Below are positions 15,285-24,391 of a stretch of DNA of 64,000 nt, in pieces. Each line of letters begins with the position of its first letter. Position 1 is the first letter of the stretch. The position numbers and the translations under genes were made by a program. The notes beneath the pieces are model-generated. The model was not told where the DNA came from. It made no database searches and was given only the letters and a program-made list of their open reading frames with translations. This DNA is from Roseivirga spongicola (GTDB lineage Bacteria > Bacteroidota > Bacteroidia > Cytophagales > Cyclobacteriaceae), in assembly GCF_001592965.1 (NCBI RefSeq), contig NZ_LRPC01000001.1, positions 868,001 through 932,000 of the forward strand, in the 5' to 3' direction.

Positions 15285-15941
15285 ATGAAAGCTCAAAAGG
15301 CATTATTTACTCTGATTTTGGGAATTATGGTGGCTAGCGTAGCCATAGCTCAAACTTCTGAAAATCGACCATTGACTAAGAAGGAAAAAAGAGAGTGGAA
15401 GAAGAAAAAGAAGAAGATGTCTCCAGAAGACTTCATGATTCTTTATGAAGAAAACACTAGCCAAAAAGCAGAGATTGCCAGCATGGAGGGTGATATCAGT
15501 AGCTTAGAGTCTCAAGTTTCTTCCAAAGACGAGAGAATCAGCGACCTTCAAAAGCAGGTAACTAGAATGCAGGCAGCTTATCAAGCGGCTCAAAATGAGA
15601 TTGAAAAGCTTAAAGCTGACCAATCAAAAAGACCTGCCTATAACCCAGATCTGATCAATGGTGAAGACTTCTCAATTGGAGTGGTTTTCAAAGTTCAGGT
15701 AGGAGCCTTCAGAAAAATGGATTTAGAGAAGTATGCTAATTCATCTAAGGAGTTTTCTGAAGAAGGCGCAGACGACTTGAGAAAGTACGTAATTGGCAAC
15801 TTCAGAAATTATGAAGACGCAAACGTGCTAAAGAGATACCTAAGAGAAATGGGCGTTGAAGATGCTTGGATTGTTCCTTACAGAGATGGTCAAAGAGTGC
15901 CTTTAAAAGACGTTTTACCAGGAGTTTCTGGCTCTAACTAA
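15285..15941 (+). CDS. Secreted coiled-coil protein with SPOR-like domain
   Basis: 218 residues. Signal peptide (1-23, ending SVAIAQ), a strongly basic stretch (KKEKREWKKKKKKM), a coiled coil of about residues 55-112 (ISSLESQVSSKDERISDLQKQVTRM) and a C-terminal SPOR-like domain (about 128-205: GVVFKVQVGAFRKMDLEKYANSS, then NFRNYEDANVLKRYLREMGVEDAWIVPY). SPOR domains bind peptidoglycan glycan strands lacking peptide stems, so a periplasmic cell-wall role is plausible. Similar Lys-rich/coiled-coil/SPOR proteins are common in Bacteroidota with no assigned function. A terminator follows at once. Confidence 0.82.
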   Translation: MKAQKALFTLILGIMVASVAIAQTSENRPLTKKEKREWKKKKKKMSPEDFMILYEENTSQKAEIASMEGDISSLESQVSSKDERISDLQKQVTRMQAAYQAAQNEIEKLKADQSKRPAYNPDLINGEDFSIGVVFKVQVGAFRKMDLEKYANSSKEFSEEGADDLRKYVIGNFRNYEDANVLKRYLREMGVEDAWIVPYRDGQRVPLKDVLPGVSGSN

Positions 15942-15959
15942 TAATATTTTTACATTACT

Positions 15960-15993
15960 AAAGGCAGTGTCTAACACAGGCACTGCTTTTTTT
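15960..15993 (+). terminator. Rho-independent terminator after the SPOR-like gene
   Basis: AAGGCAGTG pairs with CACTGCTTT around a short loop and is followed by a run of T residues. It lies 19 bp after the stop. Confidence 0.85.
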
Positions 15994-16028
15994 ATACAAT
16001 AAACCTGAATATCCTTTAAATTTAGAGA

Positions 16029-17732
16029 ATGCAGAAGAGGTGGATTTTTAATGAGGATTTTGATGGTGACGCTATAAATACCCTTCAGCAAGAATTAAAC
16101 GTGAGCCATACACTGGCCAAGCTGATTAATCAAAAGGGTATAAGCTCTTTCAACGAAGCCAAGTCTTTCTTTAGACCAACTTTAGACCAACTACATGACC
16201 CCTTCTTAATGAAGGACATGGACAGGGCGGTCAATCGCTTAACGGAGGCCATTGCCAACGAAGAAAGCATTTTGGTTTATGGAGATTACGATGTAGATGG
16301 CACCACCGCAGTGGCCACGTTTTACGGCTTTCTTTCTAAGTTTTATCAAAAGCTAGAATACTATATTCCCGACAGATATAAAGAGGGTTACGGTGTTTCG
16401 GAAGATGGTATTCGATATGCATCTCAGAACGGTTATTCACTTATTGTAACACTAGATTGCGGCATAAAGGCGCTAGAAAAAGTAGATCTAGCAAACGAAC
16501 TGGGCATAGATGTTATCATTTGTGATCACCACACACCTGGAGAGGAGACTCCAAATGCCTATGCTGTATTAGACCCAAAACAGGTAGACTGTAATTATCC
16601 ATACAAAGAACTTTCTGGCTGTGGGGTAGGCTTTAAGCTACTTCATGGCTTCTGTCTGCAAAGCGGTTTTGAGATTGAAGAACTATATCAGTTTCTAGAC
16701 CTAATGGCTGTTTCCATTGCCTCAGACATTGTTCCTATTACAGGAGAGAATAGAGTATTAGCCTATTTCGGATTGAAGAAACTAAATCAGTCTCCTAGGC
16801 CTGGGCTAAAAGCACTGATCGATTTATGTAAAGGAAACCGCGACCTGACCATTTCGGGAATTGTTTTCGGCATAGGCCCAAGAATCAACGCAGCTGGCCG
16901 AATGGATCATGCAGGTTCTGCCGTGGCTTTACTTTTGGCAAAAGACGAAGAAGAAGCCAACCTCCTGGCTGATATGGTGAACACCAAGAATGATGTTCGT
17001 AGAGACTTTGACAATACCATTACCGAAGAGGCCATCCAGATGATTACTACTAACGATAGTCTAACACATGCTAAGGCTACCGTTTTATATAAAGAAGATT
17101 GGCACAAAGGAGTTATTGGAATTGTGGCTTCTCGCTGTATAGAGAAATTCTATCGCCCTACCGTAATTCTTACTGAATCGAACGATAAAGTGACTGGCTC
17201 GGCAAGGTCTGTAGACGGTTTTGATGTTTATGCCGCCATTTCCGAATGTTCTGACTTGCTAGAGCAATTTGGCGGGCACATGTATGCGGCAGGAGTAACC
17301 ATGTCTGTAGATAATGTGGCAGCATTTCAAAAGAAGTTCCAAGAAGTGGTGGCTCGCCAAATTACGGATGAGCAACTCATTCCTTCGCTTTATATTGACA
17401 CCGTTATTCGCTTAGAAGAAATTGATCGGAAGTTTTTCAACGTGGTAAATCAGATGGCTCCTTTCGGGCCTCAGAACATGCAGCCCGTATTCATGACAGA
17501 GCAAATTCAGGCTACAAATGTTAAACTTTTGAAAGAACAGCACCTTAAGTTCACTGCAAAACAAGAAGGCACTAATGTTGCTTACGATGCCATAGGATTT
17601 GGCTTGGGCGAATATTACGATCTTGTAAATTGCGGACTGAAATTTCAGATGGCCTTTACGGTAGAAGAAAATGATTTTAGAGGGCACAAAACCCTTCAGC
17701 TCTTTGTCAAAGACATCAAGTTTGACGACTAA
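16029..17732 (+). CDS. recJ: Single-stranded-DNA-specific exonuclease RecJ
   Basis: 567 residues, the usual length. 5'-3' ssDNA exonuclease of the DHH superfamily, acting in recombination and mismatch repair with a RecQ-type helicase. Motifs in order: VYGDYDVDGTTA (motif I, ~residue 80), VTLDCG, CDHHTPGE (the DHH motif, ~residue 160), SGCGVGFKL, GPRINAAGRMDHA (~residue 282), then the DHHA1 motif GHMYAAGVTM and an OB-fold C-terminal region. All catalytic Asp/His residues are present. lptB follows after 10 bp, so recJ, lptB and the GH3-like gene form a probable operon. Confidence 0.97.
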   Translation: MQKRWIFNEDFDGDAINTLQQELNVSHTLAKLINQKGISSFNEAKSFFRPTLDQLHDPFLMKDMDRAVNRLTEAIANEESILVYGDYDVDGTTAVATFYGFLSKFYQKLEYYIPDRYKEGYGVSEDGIRYASQNGYSLIVTLDCGIKALEKVDLANELGIDVIICDHHTPGEETPNAYAVLDPKQVDCNYPYKELSGCGVGFKLLHGFCLQSGFEIEELYQFLDLMAVSIASDIVPITGENRVLAYFGLKKLNQSPRPGLKALIDLCKGNRDLTISGIVFGIGPRINAAGRMDHAGSAVALLLAKDEEEANLLADMVNTKNDVRRDFDNTITEEAIQMITTNDSLTHAKATVLYKEDWHKGVIGIVASRCIEKFYRPTVILTESNDKVTGSARSVDGFDVYAAISECSDLLEQFGGHMYAAGVTMSVDNVAAFQKKFQEVVARQITDEQLIPSLYIDTVIRLEEIDRKFFNVVNQMAPFGPQNMQPVFMTEQIQATNVKLLKEQHLKFTAKQEGTNVAYDAIGFGLGEYYDLVNCGLKFQMAFTVEENDFRGHKTLQLFVKDIKFDD

Positions 17733-17742
17733 ATTTTAATGA

Positions 17743-18474
17743 ATGAAGCTCATTGCTGACAATCTGGTTAAGACCTATAAAAAGAGAAAAGTTGTTAACA
17801 GCGTATCTGTTGAGGTAAACCAGGGAGAAATAGTAGGACTTTTAGGCCCCAATGGTGCTGGTAAAACAACCACTTTCTACATGATTGTAGGGCTTGTAAA
17901 ACCCAATGAAGGGCGAATTCATCTCGATAAAGAAGACATTACACCCCTGCCCATGTTTAAGCGAGCTCAAATGGGCATTGGTTATTTAGCACAAGAACCT
18001 TCGGTTTTTCGAAAGCTTACGGTAGAGCAAAACATTATGGCTGTGTTAGAAATGACCAAACTCAGCAAGGCCGAGCAGAAAGAGAAAATGGAGTCTCTAT
18101 TAGAAGAGTTTTCTTTAACTCATGTAAGGAAAAACCTCGGTAGAGTACTTTCCGGAGGAGAAAGAAGAAGAACCGAAATTGCCCGAGCACTTTCCGTAGA
18201 TCCGAGTTTTGTTCTATTAGATGAGCCATTTGCAGGAGTAGATCCTATTGCGGTAGAAGAAATACAAAGCATTGTGGCTCAGCTCAAAAACAGAAACATC
18301 GGAATTCTAATTACAGACCATAACGTACAAGAAACACTTTCAATTACCGATAGGGCCTACCTGATGTTCGAAGGAAAACTACTCAAAGCTGGAACTGCAG
18401 AGGAGTTAGCTGCTGATGAACAGGTAAGAAAAGTGTATCTTGGCCAACACTTCGAGCTAAAAAGAAAAATCTAA
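17743..18474 (+). CDS. lptB: LPS-export ABC transporter ATPase LptB
   Basis: 243 residues. ATPase subunit of the LptB2FG complex that extracts lipopolysaccharide from the inner membrane. Walker [10 protein letters not shown] (~residue 36), Q-loop, signature [15 protein letters not shown], Walker [14 protein letters not shown] and H-loop [10 protein letters not shown]. The insertion-free length, the [18 protein letters not shown] block and [11 protein letters not shown] separate LptB from the related LivF/LivG ATPases. LptF/G are not in the window. The stop codon directly abuts the ATG of the next gene, so the two are translationally linked. Confidence 0.93.
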   Translation: MKLIADNLVKTYKKRKVVNSVSVEVNQGEIVGLLGPNGAGKTTTFYMIVGLVKPNEGRIHLDKEDITPLPMFKRAQMGIGYLAQEPSVFRKLTVEQNIMAVLEMTKLSKAEQKEKMESLLEEFSLTHVRKNLGRVLSGGERRRTEIARALSVDPSFVLLDEPFAGVDPIAVEEIQSIVAQLKNRNIGILITDHNVQETLSITDRAYLMFEGKLLKAGTAEELAADEQVRKVYLGQHFELKRKI

Positions 18475-20010
18475 ATGGCCATTATCAACTCCATCCTTAC
18501 TTGGGTCATGAAGAAACGCATGCACCAAATTGAACTCTTCATGAAATACCCTCATGATGTTCAGGATGAGTTGTTCAAAAAGCTAGTCACTACGGCTAGA
18601 AACACTGAATTCGGTCGTACTTACGGTTTTGCCGATGTTCACAATGTGGAACAGTTCCGCAAAATGATTCCAGTGTTTTCCTATGAAGAAATAAGCCCAT
18701 ATATAGAAAGAAACATGGCTGGAGAGCAGAACCTGCTCTGGCCTTCAGATGTGAAGTGGTTCGCTAAATCTTCTGGCACCACCAATGCTCGTAGCAAGTT
18801 CATTCCTGTTTCTTATGAAGCATTAGAAGATTGCCATTTTAAAGGTGGAAAGGACCTTTTGAGCATTTATTGCAATCATTTTCCAGACACTAAAATGTTC
18901 GATGGAAAGGGGCTTACCATTGGTGGCAGCCAACAAGTAAACCAACACGATAGCAATAGTGAGTCGTTCTATGGCGATGTGTCAGCAGTAATCATGTCTA
19001 ATCTGCCTTATTGGACACGCTTTGTTAGAACTCCAACATTAGACATTGCGCTAATGGATGAGTGGGAGTCTAAGATTCAGAAAATGGCAGAGGTAACCAT
19101 GGATGAAAATGTTACCAGCATTTCTGGAGTACCAACCTGGACAATAGTTCTTCTTCAGCGAATAATAGAATTAAAAAGAGCCAAAGACATCACGGAGGTC
19201 TGGCCAAACCTAGAGGTCTTCTTTCATGGAGCAGTGGCATTTGGGCCATACAGAAGCATTTTCCAGAAGCTGATTCCTTCAGATAAAATGAGGTATATGG
19301 AAACATACAATGCCTCTGAAGGATTTTTTGGAATTCAGTTTGAACCTGATTCTGACGACATGCTACTAATGCTGGATTACGGAATCTACTACGAGTTCAT
19401 TCCTTATCCTGAAATACACAAGGAGAACCCAAAAGTGATTGGCTTAGATGAAGTGAAAGTTGGCGAGCATTATGCCATTCTTATTTCTACTAATGCAGGC
19501 CTTTGGAGGTATATGATTGGTGATACAGTTGTTTTCACCTCTACGGACCCGTATAAAATCAAGATTTCTGGCCGCACCAAACACTTTATCAATGCCTTTG
19601 GCGAAGAGGTAGTAGTAGAGAACGCTGAACGCGCGATCTCTGAAGCATGTGAACAAACTGGCGCTCAGATCAACAACTTTACTGCAGCCCCTAAATACTT
19701 TGGAGGCGAAGAAAAAGCTTCTCACGAGTGGATTGTAGAATTTGAACAAGAGCCAAGCAGCTTAGAGGAGTTTACAAAAGTTTTGGATGCAACACTTCGT
19801 AGAATCAACTCAGATTACGATGCCAAGAGACACAAAAGTTTAGCCTTAGGCTTACCAATTGTACACATGGCGCAACCAGGCACCTTCTACGAGTGGATGA
19901 AAAGAAGGGGAAAGCTTGGTGGTCAGAACAAAGTGCCCCGCCTTTCTAATACCAGAGAATATCTGGATGATATTCTAAAACTTATCAGCAACTCAGAGCT
20001 GAGCCTATAA
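18475..20010 (+). CDS. GH3 auxin-responsive-promoter-family protein
   Basis: 511 residues. The family is an adenylate-forming acyl-acid-amido synthetase fold best known from plant GH3 enzymes, which conjugate hormones to amino acids. Recognisable blocks: KSSGTTNARSKFIPVS (phosphate-binding SSGTT, ~residue 101), ETYNASEGFFGIQ, LISTNAGLWRYMIGDTV and KISGRTKHFINAFGEEVVVENAE near the C-terminus. In Bacteroidota these genes are widespread and commonly sit beside lptB; the substrate is not known. A hairpin follows the stop. Confidence 0.93.
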   Translation: MAIINSILTWVMKKRMHQIELFMKYPHDVQDELFKKLVTTARNTEFGRTYGFADVHNVEQFRKMIPVFSYEEISPYIERNMAGEQNLLWPSDVKWFAKSSGTTNARSKFIPVSYEALEDCHFKGGKDLLSIYCNHFPDTKMFDGKGLTIGGSQQVNQHDSNSESFYGDVSAVIMSNLPYWTRFVRTPTLDIALMDEWESKIQKMAEVTMDENVTSISGVPTWTIVLLQRIIELKRAKDITEVWPNLEVFFHGAVAFGPYRSIFQKLIPSDKMRYMETYNASEGFFGIQFEPDSDDMLLMLDYGIYYEFIPYPEIHKENPKVIGLDEVKVGEHYAILISTNAGLWRYMIGDTVVFTSTDPYKIKISGRTKHFINAFGEEVVVENAERAISEACEQTGAQINNFTAAPKYFGGEEKASHEWIVEFEQEPSSLEEFTKVLDATLRRINSDYDAKRHKSLALGLPIVHMAQPGTFYEWMKRRGKLGGQNKVPRLSNTREYLDDILKLISNSELSL

Positions 20011-20031
20011 AAAAAGGCGGTTGACACCGCC
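20011..20031. terminator. Bidirectional terminator between the GH3 and redoxin genes
   Basis: GGCGGT-TGAC-ACCGCC is preceded by seven or more A residues, which become a T-run on the minus strand. It therefore terminates the convergent redoxin gene well and the plus-strand operon less strongly (CTTCTT after the stem). Confidence 0.85.
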
Positions 20032-20057
20032 CTTCTTATCAAGTAAACTCTGATTGG

Positions 20058-20669
20058 TTAATTGCTCCACTTAATAGTGCAGCCAATAGCTTTCGTGCTT
20101 TTTGTAGATACATCGGCCCCAGCAATCAGGCTATCTACTGCCTCTTGAACATAATGCTTGCTGGCAGCAGATGCATTTCTACTGTTATTATCTATAGCGC
20201 CAATATACTCCACTCTAAAATTATTGTCCGAAACCTTATTCAAAACATATACCTGTGGTGTATTAGTAGCACCATAAGTAGTAGTGGTTTGCTGTGTTTC
20301 ATCAATGACATACGGAAAGGGATAGGCCTTCTCTTTTGCTCTTGCTTGCATATTCTCGAAAGAATCTCCCGGAGACTTTCCTGTATCATTCGGCTGTATA
20401 GCTAAAACAGGGTAGCCTTGGCCTGCATACTTATTATGTAAGTCTATTATTCTCTGCTCATACATATTGGCATAAGGACAGGTATTACAAGTAAAAACCA
20501 AAATGTAACCCTTAGCCGCCTTATTGCTACTAAGAGATATCATTTTACCATCTACATTCTTTAGGTTAAAGTCGGCTGCTTTGTCGCCAACACCAAGGCC
20601 ATTCTCTTTGCTTCCAAAGTTGGACAACAGTAGAATTCCCGTAAGCGCTAATGCTTTTAAGGCTTGCAT
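20058..20669 (-). CDS. Secreted thioredoxin-fold (AhpC/TSA-like) protein
   Basis: 203 residues with a signal peptide (MQALKALALTGILLLSNFG) and a redoxin domain: AADFNLKNVDGKMISLSSNKAAKGYILVFTCNTCPYANMYEQRI. The CNTCPY motif is the likely redox-active pair. The pattern matches the thioredoxin-family proteins annotated near TlpA-like reductases in Bacteroidota. It is probably periplasmic. It follows the TlpA-like gene by 11 bp, so the two form an operon and may handle extracytoplasmic disulfides or a metal. The substrate is unknown. Confidence 0.87.
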   Translation of the reverse strand: MQALKALALTGILLLSNFGSKENGLGVGDKAADFNLKNVDGKMISLSSNKAAKGYILVFTCNTCPYANMYEQRIIDLHNKYAGQGYPVLAIQPNDTGKSPGDSFENMQARAKEKAYPFPYVIDETQQTTTTYGATNTPQVYVLNKVSDNNFRVEYIGAIDNNSRNASAASKHYVQEAVDSLIAGADVSTKSTKAIGCTIKWSN

Positions 20670-20680
20670 GGTTCTATAGT

Positions 20681-21163
20681 TTAATCAGTTAATTCCATTA
20701 CGATTGACTCTATTTCCCCTTCTTCCAACTCCTTTTCCACAAACTTTCGCTTTCCATTTTTATGGTTGATCACCAAAGTTGCTGGTATAGCCCCACTCCA
20801 AGATGGGTCTACCTTATCTATCCATGAATTGTAATCAATATTATCGAGCAGAATGACATCTGCCGAAATGCCGTTTTTCTCTACAAATGGCATCACCTTC
20901 TTTTGAAACTCATCTGCAAAATCTAGTGAAACCAGCGTTACTCTTACTTCGTCATTCGTTTCGTGTAGTTTTTGGAAATAAGGAATCTCAGCAATACAAG
21001 GTTTACACCAAGTGGCCCAAAAATTAATAACCTCAACTTTTTCAGAATTGGTCTCCATAATGTCTTGGAGGGCTTCGAACTTAACAACTTCCATTCTCCG
21101 CTTTTCTGAACAGGAAGTTACTAGCGCAAACAAAAGTATGAGACCGAAGTAACGCATGCCCAA
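20681..21163 (-). CDS. TlpA-like thioredoxin lipoprotein
   Basis: 160 residues. Lipoprotein-type signal (LILLFALVTSCSE, Cys at about residue 18) and a thioredoxin fold with the active site FWATWCKPC near residue 51 and the cis-Pro loop IPATLVINHKNGK. It acts as a membrane-anchored periplasmic thiol-disulfide reductase. It is the first gene of a two-gene operon with the redoxin at 20058. Confidence 0.9.
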   Translation of the reverse strand: MGMRYFGLILLFALVTSCSEKRRMEVVKFEALQDIMETNSEKVEVINFWATWCKPCIAEIPYFQKLHETNDEVRVTLVSLDFADEFQKKVMPFVEKNGISADVILLDNIDYNSWIDKVDPSWSGAIPATLVINHKNGKRKFVEKELEEGEIESIVMELTD

Positions 21164-21730
21164 ATTAAACGCGAAGGGAATAATAAAGTTAGACCGTTCA
21201 TAAAATGCTGAGTAGAAGCCCTAAATTCTATGTTCATACAATCATTTTCAGAATTGTATTATTTCATGACAATTTCATCCAAGGCAGTTTAATGTAAACT
21301 GAAAATTACCACTATGTAATCAGTGATGGGAGATTGTATGATTTCGAGTTAATGTTGTCTTAACATGGAACAAGTTTGAACTGACTAGCCTACAAGCCAC
21401 TGAAGGCCTATTAGGAATAAGCTGAAAATCCAAAATCGTTTAAGCTAATGGACCAAAAATTAAACAGTTATAAGGAGCTATTGTCCCAAATTCTAGAGCG
21501 ATATTTAGACAAAAAAAAGATTCAAAAAAATACCTCTGTTTTTTTCCACATTTTCCAATATTTATCCACAGTTTTCCACCTATCCAATATTAACAACTGA
21601 ATATCAGCAAGTTATACCCTTTTCTTCAAAGTCAATTTCTGTTGATAACTTTCAGCAAGAATTCAATAAGCAGCGGATTAGACCATTATTAGCCCATTGA
21701 AATAGAGCGACTTAAAGAGCTAGAAGCGAC
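21164..21730. other. 567-bp gene-poor gap with phased DnaA-box-like sequences
   Basis: The gap holds one short open frame (21448-21603) and, inside it, a run of TCCA-centred boxes at roughly 10-bp spacing: TTTTCCACA 21542-21550, TTATCCACA 21562-21570 (a perfect consensus DnaA box) and TTTTCCACC 21572-21580. A weaker reverse box TGTTGATAA lies near 21640. An A/T-rich tract (21508-21545) precedes them. The rest has no recognisable features. It is a candidate replication origin or a DnaA-regulated site. Confidence 0.45.
21448..21603 (+). CDS. Small open frame with XisI-like N-terminus
   Basis: A 51-residue frame from ATG at 21448 to TGA. The first ~23 residues (MDQKLNSYKELLSQILERYL) resemble the N-terminal helix of XisI proteins, but the rest (VFFHIFQYLSTVFHLSN) does not and is simply the translation of the phased TCCA boxes. 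It is likely either a decayed remnant or chance. Confidence 0.2.
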
Positions 21731-23500
21731 TCACTCTTTATTCTGCCTTCTGAGCTTGGTTCTGTAGGCATTGAAGATTCTAGACTTAGAAACGATGCCT
21801 ACATATTTACCGTGATCGATAACTGGTAGGTTCCAAGCACCAGTTTTCTCAAACTTTGCCATCACCTCAGACATTTTTTCATCGGATTGCACTGTTTCTG
21901 GGGGTCGGTGCATTAAGGATTCAGCAATTAAACTTTTTTGAGAATCTGAATTGAACATTATTTCACGGACATCATCAAGGGTAATGATACCTTTTAGCTC
22001 GTCATTCTCATTCACGACAGGGAAAATATTCCTTCTCGACTTTTTGATGAGGCTAACCAAATCTTCTAATGTCTGCGATGGATGAATGGTGAGCAAGTCT
22101 CTTTCAATCATCTTTTCAATACTGATTAAACTTAGTACTTGCTTGTCTTTATCGTGAGAAGGAATTAAGTCTCCAGACTTAATCAGCTTAGCGGTGTAGA
22201 AGGAGTATTTCTCAAAATAACTGTTGGTGCTATAGGCCACGGCCGACACGAGCATAAGGGGTAAGAATAGTGTATAGCCACTGGTGATTTCAGCAATAAG
22301 GAAGATGGCAGTAAGCGGTGCATGCAGTACGCCACTCATTACGCCACACATACCCACTAAGGTAAAATTGCTAATAGATAAGCCTTGATTCAGACCAAGC
22401 AGGTTATTGGTCTGAGAAAAAACAAAGCCTGTAATTCCACCAATAAAGAGCGATGGTGCGAAAATTCCACCATTTCCTCCCGCGCCAATCGTTAAACCAG
22501 TGGCTATAGGCTTCATTAAAATAATAGCCAATCCAAACACCACAATAAACCATGGATCTTGAAAACGGGAGAACAAGGCACTAGAAGAAACAATTTCTTG
22601 CACTCGGCCTTGAAGTAAAAGTTTGATGGAGTCATAGCCTTCACCATAAAGCGGTGCTAAAACAAAGATTACAGCGGTAAGGGCAAGCCCACCTATAATA
22701 GCCCTAGGAAAGACCGACTTCACTTTACCTATAATTTTCTCTGTCCAGAGGGTGGTTCTGGAAAAATAAACTGAGACTAGACCACAAATAGCTCCCAATA
22801 GAAGATAGAATGGAAAATCTGCCGCACTGAACGGATCGGTAAGCTCAAAAGAGAAAAGCACATCTTTTCCTAGTAGAAGCATGGAAATCAATGAGCCCAG
22901 AACCGAAGCAATGAGCAGCGGTATAAAGGCAGCAATGGTAACATCTGTCAGAATTACTTCAATACTAAAGATGACTCCCGCCACTGGCGAGTTAAATATT
23001 CCAGAAATTGCAGCGGCCGCCCCACAACCAATCATTAAGGTTCGTTGCTTGTAGTTGAGGTGCATCAATCGGCCTATGTTAGAGCCAATGGCAGATCCTG
23101 TTACCACAATTGGAGCCTCCAAACCAACCGAACCTCCACAGCCTACAGTGATTCCTGAGGTGATCATTCGGCTGAACATCTTATTCCTGTGAATGATACT
23201 AGACTTCTTAGAGATGTAAAAAAGAATGGAAGTAATACCATGACCAAGTTGCTCTCGGAACATGTACCGGGCAATAAGAGCGGTAACAACAATACCGAAT
23301 ACAGGAAAAAACAGGTAAGAGTAATCTACATTAATATGCTTAATGAGCTCTTGAATAAAGTGAACTGCACTTTTCAGAGTTACCGCAGCAATACCACCAA
23401 CAACGCCTACGAGACCACCCACCATGATCACAAAGTTTCTGGTGCTCAAATGGCGAATCCGCCAGACTAAAAACTTACCTAGTAGTCTCTTAAAGCTCAT
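21731..23500 (-). CDS. ClC-type chloride channel/antiporter with CBS domains
   Basis: 589 residues. About ten to eleven membrane helices over residues 20-430 with ClC signatures: GHGITSILFYIS, GSVGLEAPIVVTGSAIGSNIGR (containing the gating Glu in GLEAP) and GAGGNGGIFAPSLFIGG. Two CBS domains follow (about 455-580: MIERDLLTIHPSQTLEDLVSLIKKSRRNIFPVVNENDELKGIITLDDV and the second copy). It is likely a Cl-/H+ exchanger or chloride channel of the inner membrane with nucleotide-sensing CBS regulation. It overlaps mazG by 4 bp (ATGA) and is cotranscribed with it. Confidence 0.93.
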   Translation of the reverse strand: MSFKRLLGKFLVWRIRHLSTRNFVIMVGGLVGVVGGIAAVTLKSAVHFIQELIKHINVDYSYLFFPVFGIVVTALIARYMFREQLGHGITSILFYISKKSSIIHRNKMFSRMITSGITVGCGGSVGLEAPIVVTGSAIGSNIGRLMHLNYKQRTLMIGCGAAAAISGIFNSPVAGVIFSIEVILTDVTIAAFIPLLIASVLGSLISMLLLGKDVLFSFELTDPFSAADFPFYLLLGAICGLVSVYFSRTTLWTEKIIGKVKSVFPRAIIGGLALTAVIFVLAPLYGEGYDSIKLLLQGRVQEIVSSSALFSRFQDPWFIVVFGLAIILMKPIATGLTIGAGGNGGIFAPSLFIGGITGFVFSQTNNLLGLNQGLSISNFTLVGMCGVMSGVLHAPLTAIFLIAEITSGYTLFLPLMLVSAVAYSTNSYFEKYSFYTAKLIKSGDLIPSHDKDKQVLSLISIEKMIERDLLTIHPSQTLEDLVSLIKKSRRNIFPVVNENDELKGIITLDDVREIMFNSDSQKSLIAESLMHRPPETVQSDEKMSEVMAKFEKTGAWNLPVIDHGKYVGIVSKSRIFNAYRTKLRRQNKE

Positions 23501-24306
23501 TTAAGTTGCTTGGCTTTTTCCCAATATACATCCATTTCTTCGAGGCTCATCTCACTGATGTTCTTGCCGTCTTTCTTCGACTCTGTCTCTAAATACTGAA
23601 AACGCTTAATGAATTTCAGATTAGTTCTTTCTAAGGCTTCTTCAGGGTCTATGCCTATAAATCGGGCATAATTTACTAGAGAGAAAAGCAGGTCACCAAA
23701 CTCTAGAGTAGCTTTCTCTTTATCTATGACTTCGGCCTCTGCATTGAATTCTTCTTTGAACTCCTGCATTTCTTCCTCAACCTTCTCCCAAACCTGTTCT
23801 TTCTTTTCCCAATCAAAGCCAACTCCTCTAGCTTTATCTTGAATTCGAATGGCTTTTACTAAAGCGGGTAATGAATTCGGCACACCGCCTAATACAGATT
23901 TATTGCCTTTTTCCTTCAGCTTAATTTTCTCCCAATTGGCCTTTACCGCTTCAGCATCATTGGCCTCCACATCTCCATATATATGTGGATGCCTGTGAAC
24001 CAACTTGTCAGAAATGGAATTGAGCGCATCGGCCACATCGAAAGCCTTCTGCTCATCGGCAATCTTAGAATAGAAAACCATATGCAGCATCAAGTCACCA
24101 ATCTCTTTCTTCATCTCCTCAATGTTCTCGTTGAGAATGGCATCAGACAGTTCGTAAGTTTCTTCTATGGTTAAGTGCCTGATAGATTCTAACGTCTGCT
24201 TCTTATCCCACGGACAGTTAAGCCTTAGCTCGTCCATAATAGTAAGCAGGCGGTTAAAAGCCTCTAGTTTTTCCTTTCTACGTTCGTCTTTCGGGGGGAT
24301 AATCAT
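23497..24306 (-). CDS. mazG: Nucleoside triphosphate pyrophosphohydrolase MazG
   Basis: 269 residues, the length of the two-domain MazG. It hydrolyses NTPs/dNTPs to the monophosphate and PPi, a house-cleaning enzyme. First domain: LNCPWDKKQTLESIRHLTIEETYELSDAI with the EExxxD metal motif, EIGDLMLHMVFYSKIA; second domain: LEFGDLLFSLVNYARFIGIDPEEALERTNLKFIKRF. The start is fixed by the perfect minus-strand -7 box at 24338-24345, 32 bases upstream. The ClC gene overlaps its 3' end. Confidence 0.96.
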   Translation of the reverse strand: MIIPPKDERRKEKLEAFNRLLTIMDELRLNCPWDKKQTLESIRHLTIEETYELSDAILNENIEEMKKEIGDLMLHMVFYSKIADEQKAFDVADALNSISDKLVHRHPHIYGDVEANDAEAVKANWEKIKLKEKGNKSVLGGVPNSLPALVKAIRIQDKARGVGFDWEKKEQVWEKVEEEMQEFKEEFNAEAEVIDKEKATLEFGDLLFSLVNYARFIGIDPEEALERTNLKFIKRFQYLETESKKDGKNISEMSLEEMDVYWEKAKQLK

Positions 24307-24337
24307 ACGTCTGATTAGTGGTGAGAAACTTCTGGCA

Positions 24338-24374
24338 CAAAGGTAGTGTTATGCAAACAGTAATATTAAATTTG
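24338..24374. promoter_or_regulatory. Divergent promoters of mazG and the small NqrM-like gene
   Basis: Minus-strand box TACCTTTG (24338-24345) serves mazG; plus-strand box TAAATTTG (24367-24374) serves the gene at 24392. Both match TAnnTTTG perfectly. Their -33 regions overlap, so the two promoters may compete. Confidence 0.6.
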
Positions 24375-24391
24375 CACCAAATAAGTCGATT

